Shown: in pieces, positions 18,901 to 26,638 of the stretch
Layout of the letters: every line of letters starts with the position of its first letter
Numbering within the stretch: position 1 is the first letter of the stretch
The notes under the pieces: generated by a model
Told to the model about the DNA's origin: nothing
Database searches by the model: none
The model's input: the letters and a program-made list of their open reading frames with translations, nothing else
From: Virgibacillus sp. SK37
GTDB taxonomy: Bacteria > Bacillota > Bacilli > Bacillales > Amphibacillaceae
Direction: 5' to 3'
Length of the DNA: 64,000 nucleotides
Assembly: GCF_000725285.1 (NCBI RefSeq)
Contig: NZ_CP007161.1
Location: 3,448,213-3,512,212 of the forward strand
Program-made: the position numbers and the translations under genes

Positions 18901-19110
18901 ACAATATGCTTCAATCGAACCATTGGAGAAATCCTTCATATTCAATTCTACAAAATAATCCTCAGAACCAATTACAGTCGCTGTCCATACACTATAGTTA
19001 ATATCATATAAAAGGTCAGTAACCTTGTTATTCTTAAAGTAATCAAGTCCTCTTTTATAAATGACGGAAGGGAATAAACTTTGGATGTTGATATTACCGA
19101 TACTTTTCAA
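15934..19110 (-). CDS. SWIM-domain SNF2 family DNA helicase/translocase
   Basis: This is a 1058-residue protein. A SWIM zinc-binding motif is clear at residues 70-83 (C70-D-C72, C81-K-H83). A long middle region (SNF2-associated DUF3670-like) follows, then a two-lobe SNF2 ATPase. Motif I is ILADDMGLGKT at about 630, motif II LILDEAQYIKN at about 730, motif III ALSGTPIENS, and motifs V/VI SLKAGGTGLNLT and DQATGRAHRFGQ. It resembles Bacillus YwqA. Such proteins move along double-stranded DNA; bacterial RapA-like relatives recycle stalled RNA polymerase, while the SWIM version may bind DNA or protein. The start is TTG with only a weak AGG-type ribosome binding site. Confidence 0.92.
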   Translation of the reverse strand: MKSIGNINIQSLFPSVIYKRGLDYFKNNKVTDLLYDINYSVWTATVIGSEDYFVELNMKDFSNGSIEAYCDCPAFETFGSCKHVAATLIAIANRSANKPPAFADYDYNMTNRFIRAFSDIQQPTAENEILPEKKEMKVEYYCHLSYDKSLSIEIKTGEKRCYVVKDAYEFLKHVLNNIEHFFTKTFTYFPDTHHFLPQDREIFEKLHAVLKNESIYNDHSYMYYQKTANDRRYITLPPLIAEDLLEKLIERNFTVVTERTSFTHVQLEKDSLPFHFSISKNDKEDLTLIMDELSDGAYLPAYELFFHKGVFYSPAKEQVPVLEQISQFGMDNLELPISKQQADTFLSEVLPSLKKIGDVAIDNNVREEIIQVPLRAKMYLEVKSDWIIGKLEYHYGDQLIDPFSGREQHDVIIIRDTEKEQQIMRLIEYANFKYNGKELYLAAEEEEEIYDFLYHVLPLLDDQVELFLTSDIRNYIMETDPVPSTRVNLETSSNLLEIGFDIAGVDDSEINKIIDAVIEKKRYYRLQNGALLSLEGEDFTSMKQLFSDMEINKDDLQDGSIHVPVYRGTQVDEMIETNKNYDPSFRKLLHQLKSPEEQVYPLPANLQATLRNYQQTGYQWFKSLSHYHLGGILADDMGLGKTLQSIAYIASEPSEHPHLIVAPSSVIYNWKNECEKFSPEMKVAILTGNPQERREKITGTIDAADVWITSYATLRQDIEYYRELTFQTLILDEAQYIKNYATKTSRAIREIKAGRKFALSGTPIENSIDELWAIFQVILPGLMPNHRKFKQLSHERIAKITKPFILRRLKKDVLKELPDKIETVHVSELTKEQKDLYIGYHRQLQQEAAQSMQESGFQKNRMKILAGLTRLRQLCCHPSLFIENYQGKSGKLEQLMETIRTARESGKRMLIFSQFTSMHEIISAKLENEGIGYFYLHGQTPSQERVEMSERFNNGENDVFLISLKAGGTGLNLTGADTVILYDLWWNPAVEDQATGRAHRFGQKNVVQVIRLIAEGTIEEKIYDLQQKKRELIDQVIQPGESMLSSLSEDDVKELLNI

Positions 19111-19194
19111 AACGTTAGCAACCTACTTTCTAAGTCTTGTGTTCCTTCTATTGTATACGATCACAGCATGTTTTTAAACAAAACTGTTAATACC

Positions 19195-20382
19195 TTATAG
19201 ATGATTACGGATGCCAGACTTTAGAATCAAATATACATAAAATAACATGGCAATTAAAACGGAACCAGCTGCTGTCACATAAATCGCTCCATAACCGGAT
19301 AGTGAAGCAAGCTGGCCAAATGTCATTGCACCGATGCCTACCCCCAAGTCAAAAAATGAAAAAAAGGTAGCGTTAGCCATTCCTTTTCGATTGTTCGGAG
19401 ATTTATCTACTGCCCATGCCTGTAATGCAGGTTGGACACTTCCAAACCCAAGCCCATAAATGGCTGCAGCAACTAACATTACCATCATATTTGGCAACCA
19501 GGATAACAATAGCATTGCAATAAAAATACAGATCGCACCTGGAAGGAATACATATAGATGTCCTTTATTATCATAAATCTTGCCAGCAAAGGTTCGTGAA
19601 ATCATTAGAAAGGCTGCGTATACAAGGAAATACAGCTCGATACCATCTATATGCTCTTGAGCAGCATATAACGGCAAGAAAGAAGCAATTCCCCCAAATG
19701 TTACTGTAATAAAAAACAAGAGGATGGACGGCTGAATTGCGCTTTTTTCAAAAATATCAAATTTAATCGTAACAGCTTTATCCGGTGATTCTTCCACTTT
19801 TTTATAGTGAATTGTCATGGAAAGTAAAAATGCTACTAACCCCAGTCCTGCACAGATTAAGAACAGACTGGTAAACGAAATTACTCCAACAAGGGTCAAG
19901 CCAAGAGCAGGGCCAAATGCAAGAGCTAAATTACCGGACAAGCCAAAATATCCAAGGCCTTCCCCTCTTCGTTTCATTGGAATAATATCTGTAGCTATGG
20001 TGCTTGTTGCTGTAGTTGACAATCCCCAACCCGCACCTTGAACAATCCTCATAACCACCAGTAGTCCAATGCCTACAATGAAAGCATAGGAGCCAACAGA
20101 AATTACGAATACAGCTAAACCTATCATATAAACGAATTTCCTGCCTTTTGACTCCAGTGCATGTCCGGCATAGGGACGAAATAGTAAAGCGGAAAAGGTA
20201 AAAATACCAATAATAATACCTATCATCTGATCACTGCCGCCTAATTCCTTTATAAATAGAGGTAGTGTTGGCAATGTCATTTGAAAACCTAAAAATATAA
20301 AAAAGTTTGCCAGACAAACCAGAACAAAATCTTTTGTCCATATCTTGTCTGTCGCTCTATGATTTACTGCTTGTGAACTCAT
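19195..20382 (-). CDS. MFS transporter (drug/sugar efflux type)
   Basis: The 395-residue protein has 12 predicted TM segments and the MFS loop 2-3 motif GHALESKGRKFVYMIG (GxxxDxxGRK type). A further MFS-like stretch, GAGWGLSTTATSTIATDIIPMKRRGEGLG, fits the drug-exporter branches. A second half with GLGFGSVQPALQAWAVDKSPNNRKGMANATFF repeats the fold. The start has GGAAG nine bases upstream. It follows the SNF2 gene's 5' end by 84 bases in the same orientation without an obvious terminator between. The substrate is unknown; the class often includes multidrug or arabinose efflux proteins. Confidence 0.88.
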   Translation of the reverse strand: MSSQAVNHRATDKIWTKDFVLVCLANFFIFLGFQMTLPTLPLFIKELGGSDQMIGIIIGIFTFSALLFRPYAGHALESKGRKFVYMIGLAVFVISVGSYAFIVGIGLLVVMRIVQGAGWGLSTTATSTIATDIIPMKRRGEGLGYFGLSGNLALAFGPALGLTLVGVISFTSLFLICAGLGLVAFLLSMTIHYKKVEESPDKAVTIKFDIFEKSAIQPSILLFFITVTFGGIASFLPLYAAQEHIDGIELYFLVYAAFLMISRTFAGKIYDNKGHLYVFLPGAICIFIAMLLLSWLPNMMVMLVAAAIYGLGFGSVQPALQAWAVDKSPNNRKGMANATFFSFFDLGVGIGAMTFGQLASLSGYGAIYVTAAGSVLIAMLFYVYLILKSGIRNHL

Positions 20383-20496
20383 GTATATTTTCTTCCTTTC
20401 TTCGTTACTCGAAATATATTATACATGAGTGGGCTTAGAATAGAAATGGAACGACATTACCATTTTTTATAAGAAGGCGCTTACGCTTTTGTTCCT

Positions 20497-21348
20497 TTAT
20501 AGTCTTTTAACGGAAATAGCGCTTCTCATATTTTTTAATGCTTTATTTCCCAGGTCTTTTCTTGCAATCATTATATTTGTATATAGTGCGTCCACAATAC
20601 TTAACTGAGCAATTCTGGATGATAATGCTTCTGAACGAAAATCTGTCTCCTCTGCCACAGTATATAATGCAATATCTGCTTCTTTGGTTAAGGGAGATTT
20701 AGCAAAATTGGTTATACTAATAATTTTTACCTCTTTATCCTTCAGCACCTGCAATACATCTAAAATATCTTTCGTTGAACCTGAATGGGAGATGAGAATA
20801 GCTACATCTTTCTTTGTTAGCTGAGAAGCAGCCATCAACTGCATGTGCGCATCCAAGGTTGAGTTTACATTTAATCCACTGCGAATAAACTTATGATAGG
20901 CATCCAGAGCTACAACTGCAGATCCTCCACTTCCAAAGAAGAAAATACGATCAGCCTTTAAAATGGTTTCGACAACTTTCTCCATTATATGCGAATCCAT
21001 AATGTGCAATGTATCCTCCAAAGTTTTTACATTTGACCGGAATACTTTTTCGGTTACCATCCCCACACTGTCACCATTACTTATCTTTTCATGAATATCT
21101 TTCATCGGTGTTACAATTTCAGCTGCAAGTGCAATTTTCAGAGCTTGATACCCCTTGAAGCCAACCCGTTGACAAAACCGAAACACAGTAGATTCAGCAA
21201 CATTTAATTCGTCTGCGACCTGATTAATCGTGTGGTGAATAATTTTTTGTGGATCCTGCAAAATATAATCAGCGATCTTTTTTTCCTTTTCACTAAACTT
21301 CCCATAATTACTTCGTATTCCTGCTAATCCATACTTATTTGGTTCCAT
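20497..21348 (-). CDS. MurR/RpiR family transcriptional regulator of the gluconate genes
   Basis: I start at ATG 21348 (AGAGG nine bases upstream), giving 283 residues; the open frame extends 12 codons further without a ribosome binding site. The N-terminal RpiR helix-turn-helix (residues 1-80) contains QVADELNVAESTVFRFCQRVGFKGYQALK. The C-terminal SIS domain (about residues 115-250) has FFFGSGGSAVVALDAYHKFIRSG and ILISHSGSTKDIL, which bind phosphosugars. It is divergent from the 6-phosphogluconate dehydrogenase, permease and kinase genes, so it probably senses 6-phosphogluconate or gluconate-6-P and controls them. Bacillus subtilis uses a GntR-type repressor (GntR) for the same job, so this is a different regulator class. 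Confidence 0.88.
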   Translation of the reverse strand: MEPNKYGLAGIRSNYGKFSEKEKKIADYILQDPQKIIHHTINQVADELNVAESTVFRFCQRVGFKGYQALKIALAAEIVTPMKDIHEKISNGDSVGMVTEKVFRSNVKTLEDTLHIMDSHIMEKVVETILKADRIFFFGSGGSAVVALDAYHKFIRSGLNVNSTLDAHMQLMAASQLTKKDVAILISHSGSTKDILDVLQVLKDKEVKIISITNFAKSPLTKEADIALYTVAEETDFRSEALSSRIAQLSIVDALYTNIMIARKDLGNKALKNMRSAISVKRL

Positions 21349-21405
21349 AATGAAATTCCTCTCTATTTTATTCCATACAAACATTATAAACGAAAAAATT
21401 TTTTA

Positions 21406-21442
21406 TGAAAACGCTTGATCAAGGAAAAATATTTGATATAAT
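21406..21442 (+). promoter_or_regulatory. Gluconate operon promoter with a cre-like sequence
   Basis: TTGATC (21415-21420) and TATAAT (21437-21442) are 16 bases apart. The -35 overlaps TGAAAACGCTTGATCA (21406-21421), which resembles a cre site but carries extra bases in the right half, so it is not a consensus match. The divergent RpiR regulator probably binds in the same 136-bp interval. Confidence 0.5.
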
Positions 21443-21484
21443 GAATGCGAAAAAGAAAAAAATTTCATCATTAGAGGTGACAAA

Positions 21485-22381
21485 ATGAATATCGGATTAA
21501 TTGGTCTCGGGAAAATGGGTAGAAATTTGGCTTTTAATCTAATGGACCATAATCATCACGTAGTTGGTTATGATGCAAATCGCTCCATTGGCGAAAATAT
21601 AGCACATGAAAACTTCTCACTTGCAGATTCGTTGAAAGAACTTACGAACCAATTAGCTACTCCAAGAGTAATTTGGTTAATGGTTCCTGCAGGAAATATA
21701 ACTGAAAAAGTAATTCAAGAAGTTTCTCCTCATCTGGACAAGGGCGATTCCATTATAGACGGTGGAAATTCAAATTATAAAGACACCTTAAACAGAAATA
21801 AAATTCTTTCTGAACAAGGTATTTATTTCTTCGACTGCGGTACAAGCGGTGGTATGGAAGGTGCGCGGAATGGCGCATGTACCATGATTGGAGGAAATGC
21901 AGAAAAGTTTACTCAAATCGAGCAACTATTCAGTGATATTTCCGTGGAAAACGGGTACTTATATACAGGAGAAACTGGAAGTGGGCATTTCTTAAAGATG
22001 GTGCACAACGGTATGGAGTATGGCATGATGCAATCCATTGCAGAGGGCTTTGAGATTCTCGATAAAAGTGAATTCAATTATGATTACGAGAAAGTGGCTA
22101 AGGTTTTTAACCACGGCTCCGTTATTCGCTCATGGCTAATGGAATTAGTAGAAAATGCTTTCTCAAAAGATGCTAATCTTGAACAGATCCGCGGAATTAT
22201 GCATTCATCAGGAGAAGGTAAGTGGACAGTAGAATCAGCAATTGATCTGCAAGTGGCTGCTCCAGTAATTGCCCTATCTCTTATGATGCGCTATCGTTCC
22301 TTAGAAAACGATACATTTTCCGGCAAAGTAGTTGCTGCACTTCGGAATGAGTTTGGTGGGCATGAAACCGTAAAAAAATGA
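21485..22381 (+). CDS. gnd: 6-phosphogluconate dehydrogenase, decarboxylating (short, YqeC/GndA type)
   Basis: The 298-residue enzyme has the Rossmann motif GLGKMGRN at residues 6-13, the 6PGDH signature DGGNSNYKDT near residue 89, and the catalytic region DCGTSGGMEGARNGACTMIGG and HFLKMVHNGMEYGMMQ (Lys and His-Asn-Gly-x-Glu). At about 300 residues it belongs to the short class seen as YqeC in Bacillus, which lacks the long C-terminal half of the 470-residue enzymes and is often NAD-dependent. It oxidises 6-phosphogluconate to ribulose-5-phosphate and CO2, the step after gluconokinase. The ribosome binding site is GAGGTGA. The gluconate permease and kinase genes follow in the same direction. 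Confidence 0.92.
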   Translation: MNIGLIGLGKMGRNLAFNLMDHNHHVVGYDANRSIGENIAHENFSLADSLKELTNQLATPRVIWLMVPAGNITEKVIQEVSPHLDKGDSIIDGGNSNYKDTLNRNKILSEQGIYFFDCGTSGGMEGARNGACTMIGGNAEKFTQIEQLFSDISVENGYLYTGETGSGHFLKMVHNGMEYGMMQSIAEGFEILDKSEFNYDYEKVAKVFNHGSVIRSWLMELVENAFSKDANLEQIRGIMHSSGEGKWTVESAIDLQVAAPVIALSLMMRYRSLENDTFSGKVVAALRNEFGGHETVKK

Positions 22382-22387
22382 AACTGA

Positions 22388-22414
22388 GAGGAAACTGACT
22401 TATGAGGTTTCCTC
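22388..22414 (+). other. Hairpin after the dehydrogenase gene
   Basis: GAGGAAAC pairs with GTTTCCTC around an 11-base loop, seven bases past the stop. No T-run follows directly, so it may adjust read-through or RNA decay within the gluconate operon rather than terminate it. Confidence 0.35.
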
Positions 22415-22553
22415 CTCATCCCTGTGTTTTCGCAACAATTGTAAGCGGTTAAACAAACTCGCTTCATTGCATTAATATTGTGCAGTCACTTGGTGGCTTT
22501 GCAAAAGTTATTTTCATATAAAAAAAGATTAATAGAAAGAGGAGGAAGTAAAA

Positions 22554-23897
22554 ATGGGTGATATTTCATTAATTATGATCGCGCTAGCTGGTATTTTTCT
22601 TTTATTATTTTTAGTTATCCGCACAAAGCTACACGCCTTTGTTGCATTATTGCTTGTAAGTTTAATTGTCGGGGTGGCAGCAGGCATGCCACTTTCAGGT
22701 GTTATTGATTCAATGGAAAGCGGCATGGGAGGAACGCTCGGCTTCGTAGCAGTTGTCGTTGGGCTTGGCGCCATGTTTGGTAAAATGCTTGAAGTCTCCG
22801 GGGGAGCTGAACGGTTAGCACAAACAATGATTGCTAAGTTCGGGGAAGACAAAGCGCAATGGGCTTTAGGAGTTACTGGCTTCCTAGTAGCTATTCCTGT
22901 TTTCTTTGATGTTGGCTTTATTATTCTAGTGCCGATTGTTTATGGATTGGCTAAGAAGACAGGAAAGTCATTACTTTATTATGGTATTCCGTTGCTAGCT
23001 GGTCTTGCAGTAACACATAGCTATATTCCGCCAACTCCAGGGCCCATTGCGGTCGCTGATTTAATTGGGGCTGATCTTGGTTGGGTAATTCTTTTTGGTG
23101 CAATCGCTGGGCTTCCTGCAATGATCATAGCCGGCCCGATTTTTGGTAAGTATATCGCTAATAAAATTCACGTGGATATTCCGGATTATATGCAAATAGA
23201 AGAAACAGAGCATCAACAGGAACTACCAAGCTTTGCTATGATTGCTTCTTTAATTTTCATTCCATTAGTATTAATTCTTGCTAATACGTTGACTGGCGTT
23301 ATATTAGAAGAAGGCAATGCAATTAGAAGCTTCTTTACTTTTCTGGGGCATCCCTTTGTTGCATTAACAATTGCAACATTATTGACCTTTTACTTCTTGG
23401 GTGTAAAACGAGGGTATAAGAAACAGGATGTTCAAGACATTGCAACAAAAGCATTAGAACCTGCAGGAATTATTATTCTAGTTACAGGCGCAGGTGGAGT
23501 TTTTAAGCAAGTATTAATTGATTCTGGAGTTGGAGATGTTTTAGGTGAAATGATGGTAAGCTCTGCACTACCACCTGTATTGCTCGCATTTTTAATCTCT
23601 ACCGTCGTTCGTGTAGCTCAAGGATCTGCTACGGTTGCCATGGTTACTGCTGCAGGGTTAATATCACCTTTAATAGAAACAATGGGAATTACGGGACCAT
23701 CCTTAGGCTTAATTGTTATTTCCATCGCTGCAGGTGCCACTATTTTCTCTCATGTTAACGACTCTGGTTTCTGGCTCGTGAACCGATATTTTGGTTTGGA
23801 TGTGAAAGATACCCTTAAGTCATGGACCGTGATGGAAACATTAATTGCCCTTGTAGGGTTCGCAGTTGTATTTGTATTAAGTTTATTTATTGGATAA
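22554..23897 (+). CDS. gntP: Gluconate permease, GntP family
   Basis: The 447-residue integral membrane protein has about 12-14 TM segments. GntP family features include MLEVSGGAERLAQTMIAKFGEDKAQWALGVTGFLVAIPVFFDVGF in the first half and RVAQGSATVAMVTAAGLISP followed by ISIAAGATIFSHVNDSGFWLV in the second. The family imports gluconate with protons. It is placed between the 6-phosphogluconate dehydrogenase and gluconokinase genes, which fixes the substrate with good confidence. The ribosome binding site is AGAGGAGG. The 172-bp gap upstream holds a hairpin but no clear terminator, so co-transcription with the dehydrogenase is likely. Confidence 0.94.
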   Translation: MGDISLIMIALAGIFLLLFLVIRTKLHAFVALLLVSLIVGVAAGMPLSGVIDSMESGMGGTLGFVAVVVGLGAMFGKMLEVSGGAERLAQTMIAKFGEDKAQWALGVTGFLVAIPVFFDVGFIILVPIVYGLAKKTGKSLLYYGIPLLAGLAVTHSYIPPTPGPIAVADLIGADLGWVILFGAIAGLPAMIIAGPIFGKYIANKIHVDIPDYMQIEETEHQQELPSFAMIASLIFIPLVLILANTLTGVILEEGNAIRSFFTFLGHPFVALTIATLLTFYFLGVKRGYKKQDVQDIATKALEPAGIIILVTGAGGVFKQVLIDSGVGDVLGEMMVSSALPPVLLAFLISTVVRVAQGSATVAMVTAAGLISPLIETMGITGPSLGLIVISIAAGATIFSHVNDSGFWLVNRYFGLDVKDTLKSWTVMETLIALVGFAVVFVLSLFIG

Positions 23898-24045
23898 GCC
23901 GTGTAAGAAATCCTGCTCTTAACCCATGTAGGGCTATGCACATTACCTTTTGCTAAAAACTTATATGTAATACCTTATAAACAAACTACTGGAAAAAGAA
24001 GCATAACGTTTCTTTTTCCTTTTCCCATATAGGAGGTCCTTCATT

Positions 24046-25602
24046 ATGAAGAACGAAAAATATTACCTTGGTGTAGATATTGGTACAACAAGTACAAAGG
24101 CAGTACTTTTTACAAAAACCGGCATCGTAATAACAAACCATACAATTAATTATCCTTTACACACACCGAACCCTTTAATAGCGGAACAGGATCCGGAGGA
24201 AATTTTCAATGCTGTGCTTGGCACAATACGTGAGACAATGAGGAAAAGTGAGATTTCATCAGAACAACTAACACTCATTTCCTTCAGTTCTGCTATGCAT
24301 AGCCTAATTGCTGTAGATGAGCAACATAATTTACTGACAAACAGTATTACTTGGGCAGATACCCGTAGTGCAAATCATGCAAAGAAAATAAAAGAAGAAA
24401 TGAACGGCCATGAGATCTATTTACGAACTGGGACACCAATCCATGCAATGTCTCCACTCGCCAAACTTGTCTGGTTGCAGGATGAAAAGAAAGATATTTT
24501 TGATCAGGCAGCCAAATTTATCTCCATTAAAGAATATGTTTTTTATAAATTGTTTGGAAGGTATATCATTGACCATTCCATCGCCTCTGCTACCGGTATG
24601 TTTAATTTGGAAAAAATGAGTTGGGATGAAGAAGCTTTACTTGTGGCAGGCATTTCATCAGAACAGTTATCAACACCGGTACCAACTACCGAGATCATTA
24701 AAGGAACAGATAAGAAGCTGTGTGAGTTTATGGGTATTTCCCCCGACACACCTTTTGTAATCGGGGCAAGTGATGGTGTTTTATCGAATTTAGGTGTAAA
24801 TGCAATTGACCCTGGAGTAATTGCTGTAACAATTGGTACAAGCGGAGCTATTCGCACTGTGTCCAATACACCGAGAACAGATCCCAAGGGACGCATATTT
24901 TGTTATGCTTTAACAGAAAATCATTGGGTTATTGGTGGCCCGGTTAATAATGGCGGAATGGTATTACGTTGGTTGCGCGATGAATTTGCCGCAGCCGAGG
25001 TAGAGACAGCGAAGCGACTAAGCATAGATCCATACGATGTTTTAACAAAAATAGCAAGTGGGGTTAATCCTGGTTCTGACGGCCTGCTTTTCCACCCATA
25101 CATGACCGGGGAACGAGCACCATTATGGAATGCGAATGCGAGAGCTTCCTTCTTTGGCCTAAGTATCCATCACCAGAAACAACATATGATACGGGCTGTT
25201 TTGGAAGGTATTATCTACAATTTATATACCGTGCTTTTAGCATTAGAAGAGTTAACCGGAGAACCTAAAAGAATTCAAGCAACTGGCGGTTTTGCACGAT
25301 CCCAAATGTGGCGCCAGCTCATGGCCGATATTTTTGACAAACAAGTCGTCGTTCCAGAAAGCTATGAAAGCTCATGTCTTGGAGCAATTGTGCTTGGTAT
25401 GTATGCATTAAATGAGATTGACGATTTCAGTATCGTATCAGAAATGGTTGGCAAGACGCATACACATGAACCAGTAGAAGAAACAACGAATATTTATCGT
25501 GAACTCTTACCCATTTATATACGCTTATCCCGTCTTTTTGAAGAAGAGTATGATAGTATTACAGAATTTCAACGAAAGCATATTAGTGCGGATAAGGCTT
25601 AG
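24046..25602 (+). CDS. gntK: Gluconokinase, FGGY family
   Basis: The 518-residue kinase begins YYLGVDIGTTSTKAVLF, the ATP-binding DxGTTSxK motif of FGGY sugar kinases. It carries ITWADTRSA, VIGASDGVLSNLGVNA and AVTIGTSGAIR in the N-terminal half, and the C-terminal signature GGFARSQMWRQLMADIF. The length matches Bacillus GntK (about 513). It phosphorylates gluconate to 6-phosphogluconate after import by the GntP carrier encoded 148 bases upstream. The start has TAGGAGG. A strong terminator follows at 25626-25669, closing the operon. Confidence 0.93.
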   Translation: MKNEKYYLGVDIGTTSTKAVLFTKTGIVITNHTINYPLHTPNPLIAEQDPEEIFNAVLGTIRETMRKSEISSEQLTLISFSSAMHSLIAVDEQHNLLTNSITWADTRSANHAKKIKEEMNGHEIYLRTGTPIHAMSPLAKLVWLQDEKKDIFDQAAKFISIKEYVFYKLFGRYIIDHSIASATGMFNLEKMSWDEEALLVAGISSEQLSTPVPTTEIIKGTDKKLCEFMGISPDTPFVIGASDGVLSNLGVNAIDPGVIAVTIGTSGAIRTVSNTPRTDPKGRIFCYALTENHWVIGGPVNNGGMVLRWLRDEFAAAEVETAKRLSIDPYDVLTKIASGVNPGSDGLLFHPYMTGERAPLWNANARASFFGLSIHHQKQHMIRAVLEGIIYNLYTVLLALEELTGEPKRIQATGGFARSQMWRQLMADIFDKQVVVPESYESSCLGAIVLGMYALNEIDDFSIVSEMVGKTHTHEPVEETTNIYRELLPIYIRLSRLFEEEYDSITEFQRKHISADKA

Positions 25603-25625
25603 TAATTTAAGGTGAAAAGTAACAA

Positions 25626-25669
25626 GGCAGAGGCAAATTATTATAAGAATTGCCTCTGCCTCTTTATTT
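25626..25669 (+). terminator. Terminator of the gluconate operon
   Basis: GGCAGAGGCAA (25626-25636) pairs perfectly with TTGCCTCTGCC (25650-25660), and TCTTTATTT follows. Nearly the same stem closes the ABC exporter operon at 32914. Confidence 0.8.
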
Positions 25670-25729
25670 GACAGCCATTATCCCGAAGGAATCAAGCTAT
25701 ACACATGACAATGTCTGGAAGCATCCAAT

Positions 25730-26443
25730 TTACAATTGTTGTATAAGCAGATATAAGCCAGAAAATAGCAATAATCCATATGTCAGCCAACGAAACTCAT
25801 CCTGATCAATCCACCTAAATAAGATTTGGCCTACAATTAGTCCTAACAATACAATTGGTATCCCCCACATACTTGATACCCATACTTGTTGTGAGGTCCC
25901 AGAAACAATCAACTGAAGAGCCAAACTAACAAAGTAAATAAATAAGTAAAATGCTAACGTGGTAGCTCTTAACTTTTCTTTAGTAGTGTCAGTACCTGAA
26001 AAATACAAAAGTATCGGCGGACCTGGCATGCCAATACTTGTTGTAAATGCACCAGAAACCCCACCTATCCAAAAATCCTTCTTCCCTGTTTGCGTTATCC
26101 GGAATTTCATGATTAACAATACAGTAAGAATTAGAATACTACCACTTACAAAATACTTCAAAAATATCAAATTGATGCTAGTAAACAGGAAAATGCCTAT
26201 AGGTAATCCACCGATACTTCCAATGATCAGACGTTTAAGTATGGTGGTATCTACGTGTTTTTTCACATTTCTAATTAATAGAATGGAGATGAGCAAAGAA
26301 AGAATCAAATTAATTTGAATGGCATCTCTGGGTGCAAAAATTAAAAGTAAAAAAGGTGTAGCCATAATAGAAAAACCAAATCCCGTGCTTGTTTGAAGGA
26401 TAGAAGCTATAAAGATAATACATATAAACAAAGCTACTTCCAT
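25730..26443 (-). CDS. TauE/SafE family sulfite/organosulfonate exporter
   Basis: This 237-residue protein has seven or eight predicted TM segments. The duplicated TauE motif is visible as LQTSTGFGFSIMATPFLLLIFAPRDAIQINLILSLLISI and again as WIGGVSGAFTTSIGMPGPPILLYFSG. The family moves sulfite, sulfonates or related small anions across the membrane; the direction and substrate here are unknown. The start has GGAG nine bases upstream. It converges on the gluconate operon and is divergent from the YfcC carrier, so it is a single-gene unit. Confidence 0.88.
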   Translation of the reverse strand: MEVALFICIIFIASILQTSTGFGFSIMATPFLLLIFAPRDAIQINLILSLLISILLIRNVKKHVDTTILKRLIIGSIGGLPIGIFLFTSINLIFLKYFVSGSILILTVLLIMKFRITQTGKKDFWIGGVSGAFTTSIGMPGPPILLYFSGTDTTKEKLRATTLAFYLFIYFVSLALQLIVSGTSQQVWVSSMWGIPIVLLGLIVGQILFRWIDQDEFRWLTYGLLLFSGLYLLIQQL

Positions 26444-26638
26444 GAAGGTACACTCCGATCAAATAAGAATTCAGGAATTATTATACACCCTTTCCTTTTA
26501 TTCCGCTCTACATATACTGAAATTTCATTTAGAGGCATCCCTCCATTTAGAAAGTTATTTCGTATTTTTCTAACTATTTCGTGAATATACTTATTCTTTC
26601 TGGTACAATAGTAAAAACTTTTTAAAATAGGAGGATTT

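Noticed and set aside
21406-21421. Consensus cre site in the gluconate promoter
   Set aside because: The left half fits but the right half is shifted by extra bases, so it is described only as cre-like.
22388-22414. Terminator between the dehydrogenase and gluconate permease genes
   Set aside because: The stem lacks a T-run and the genes clearly form one pathway; kept only as a hairpin.
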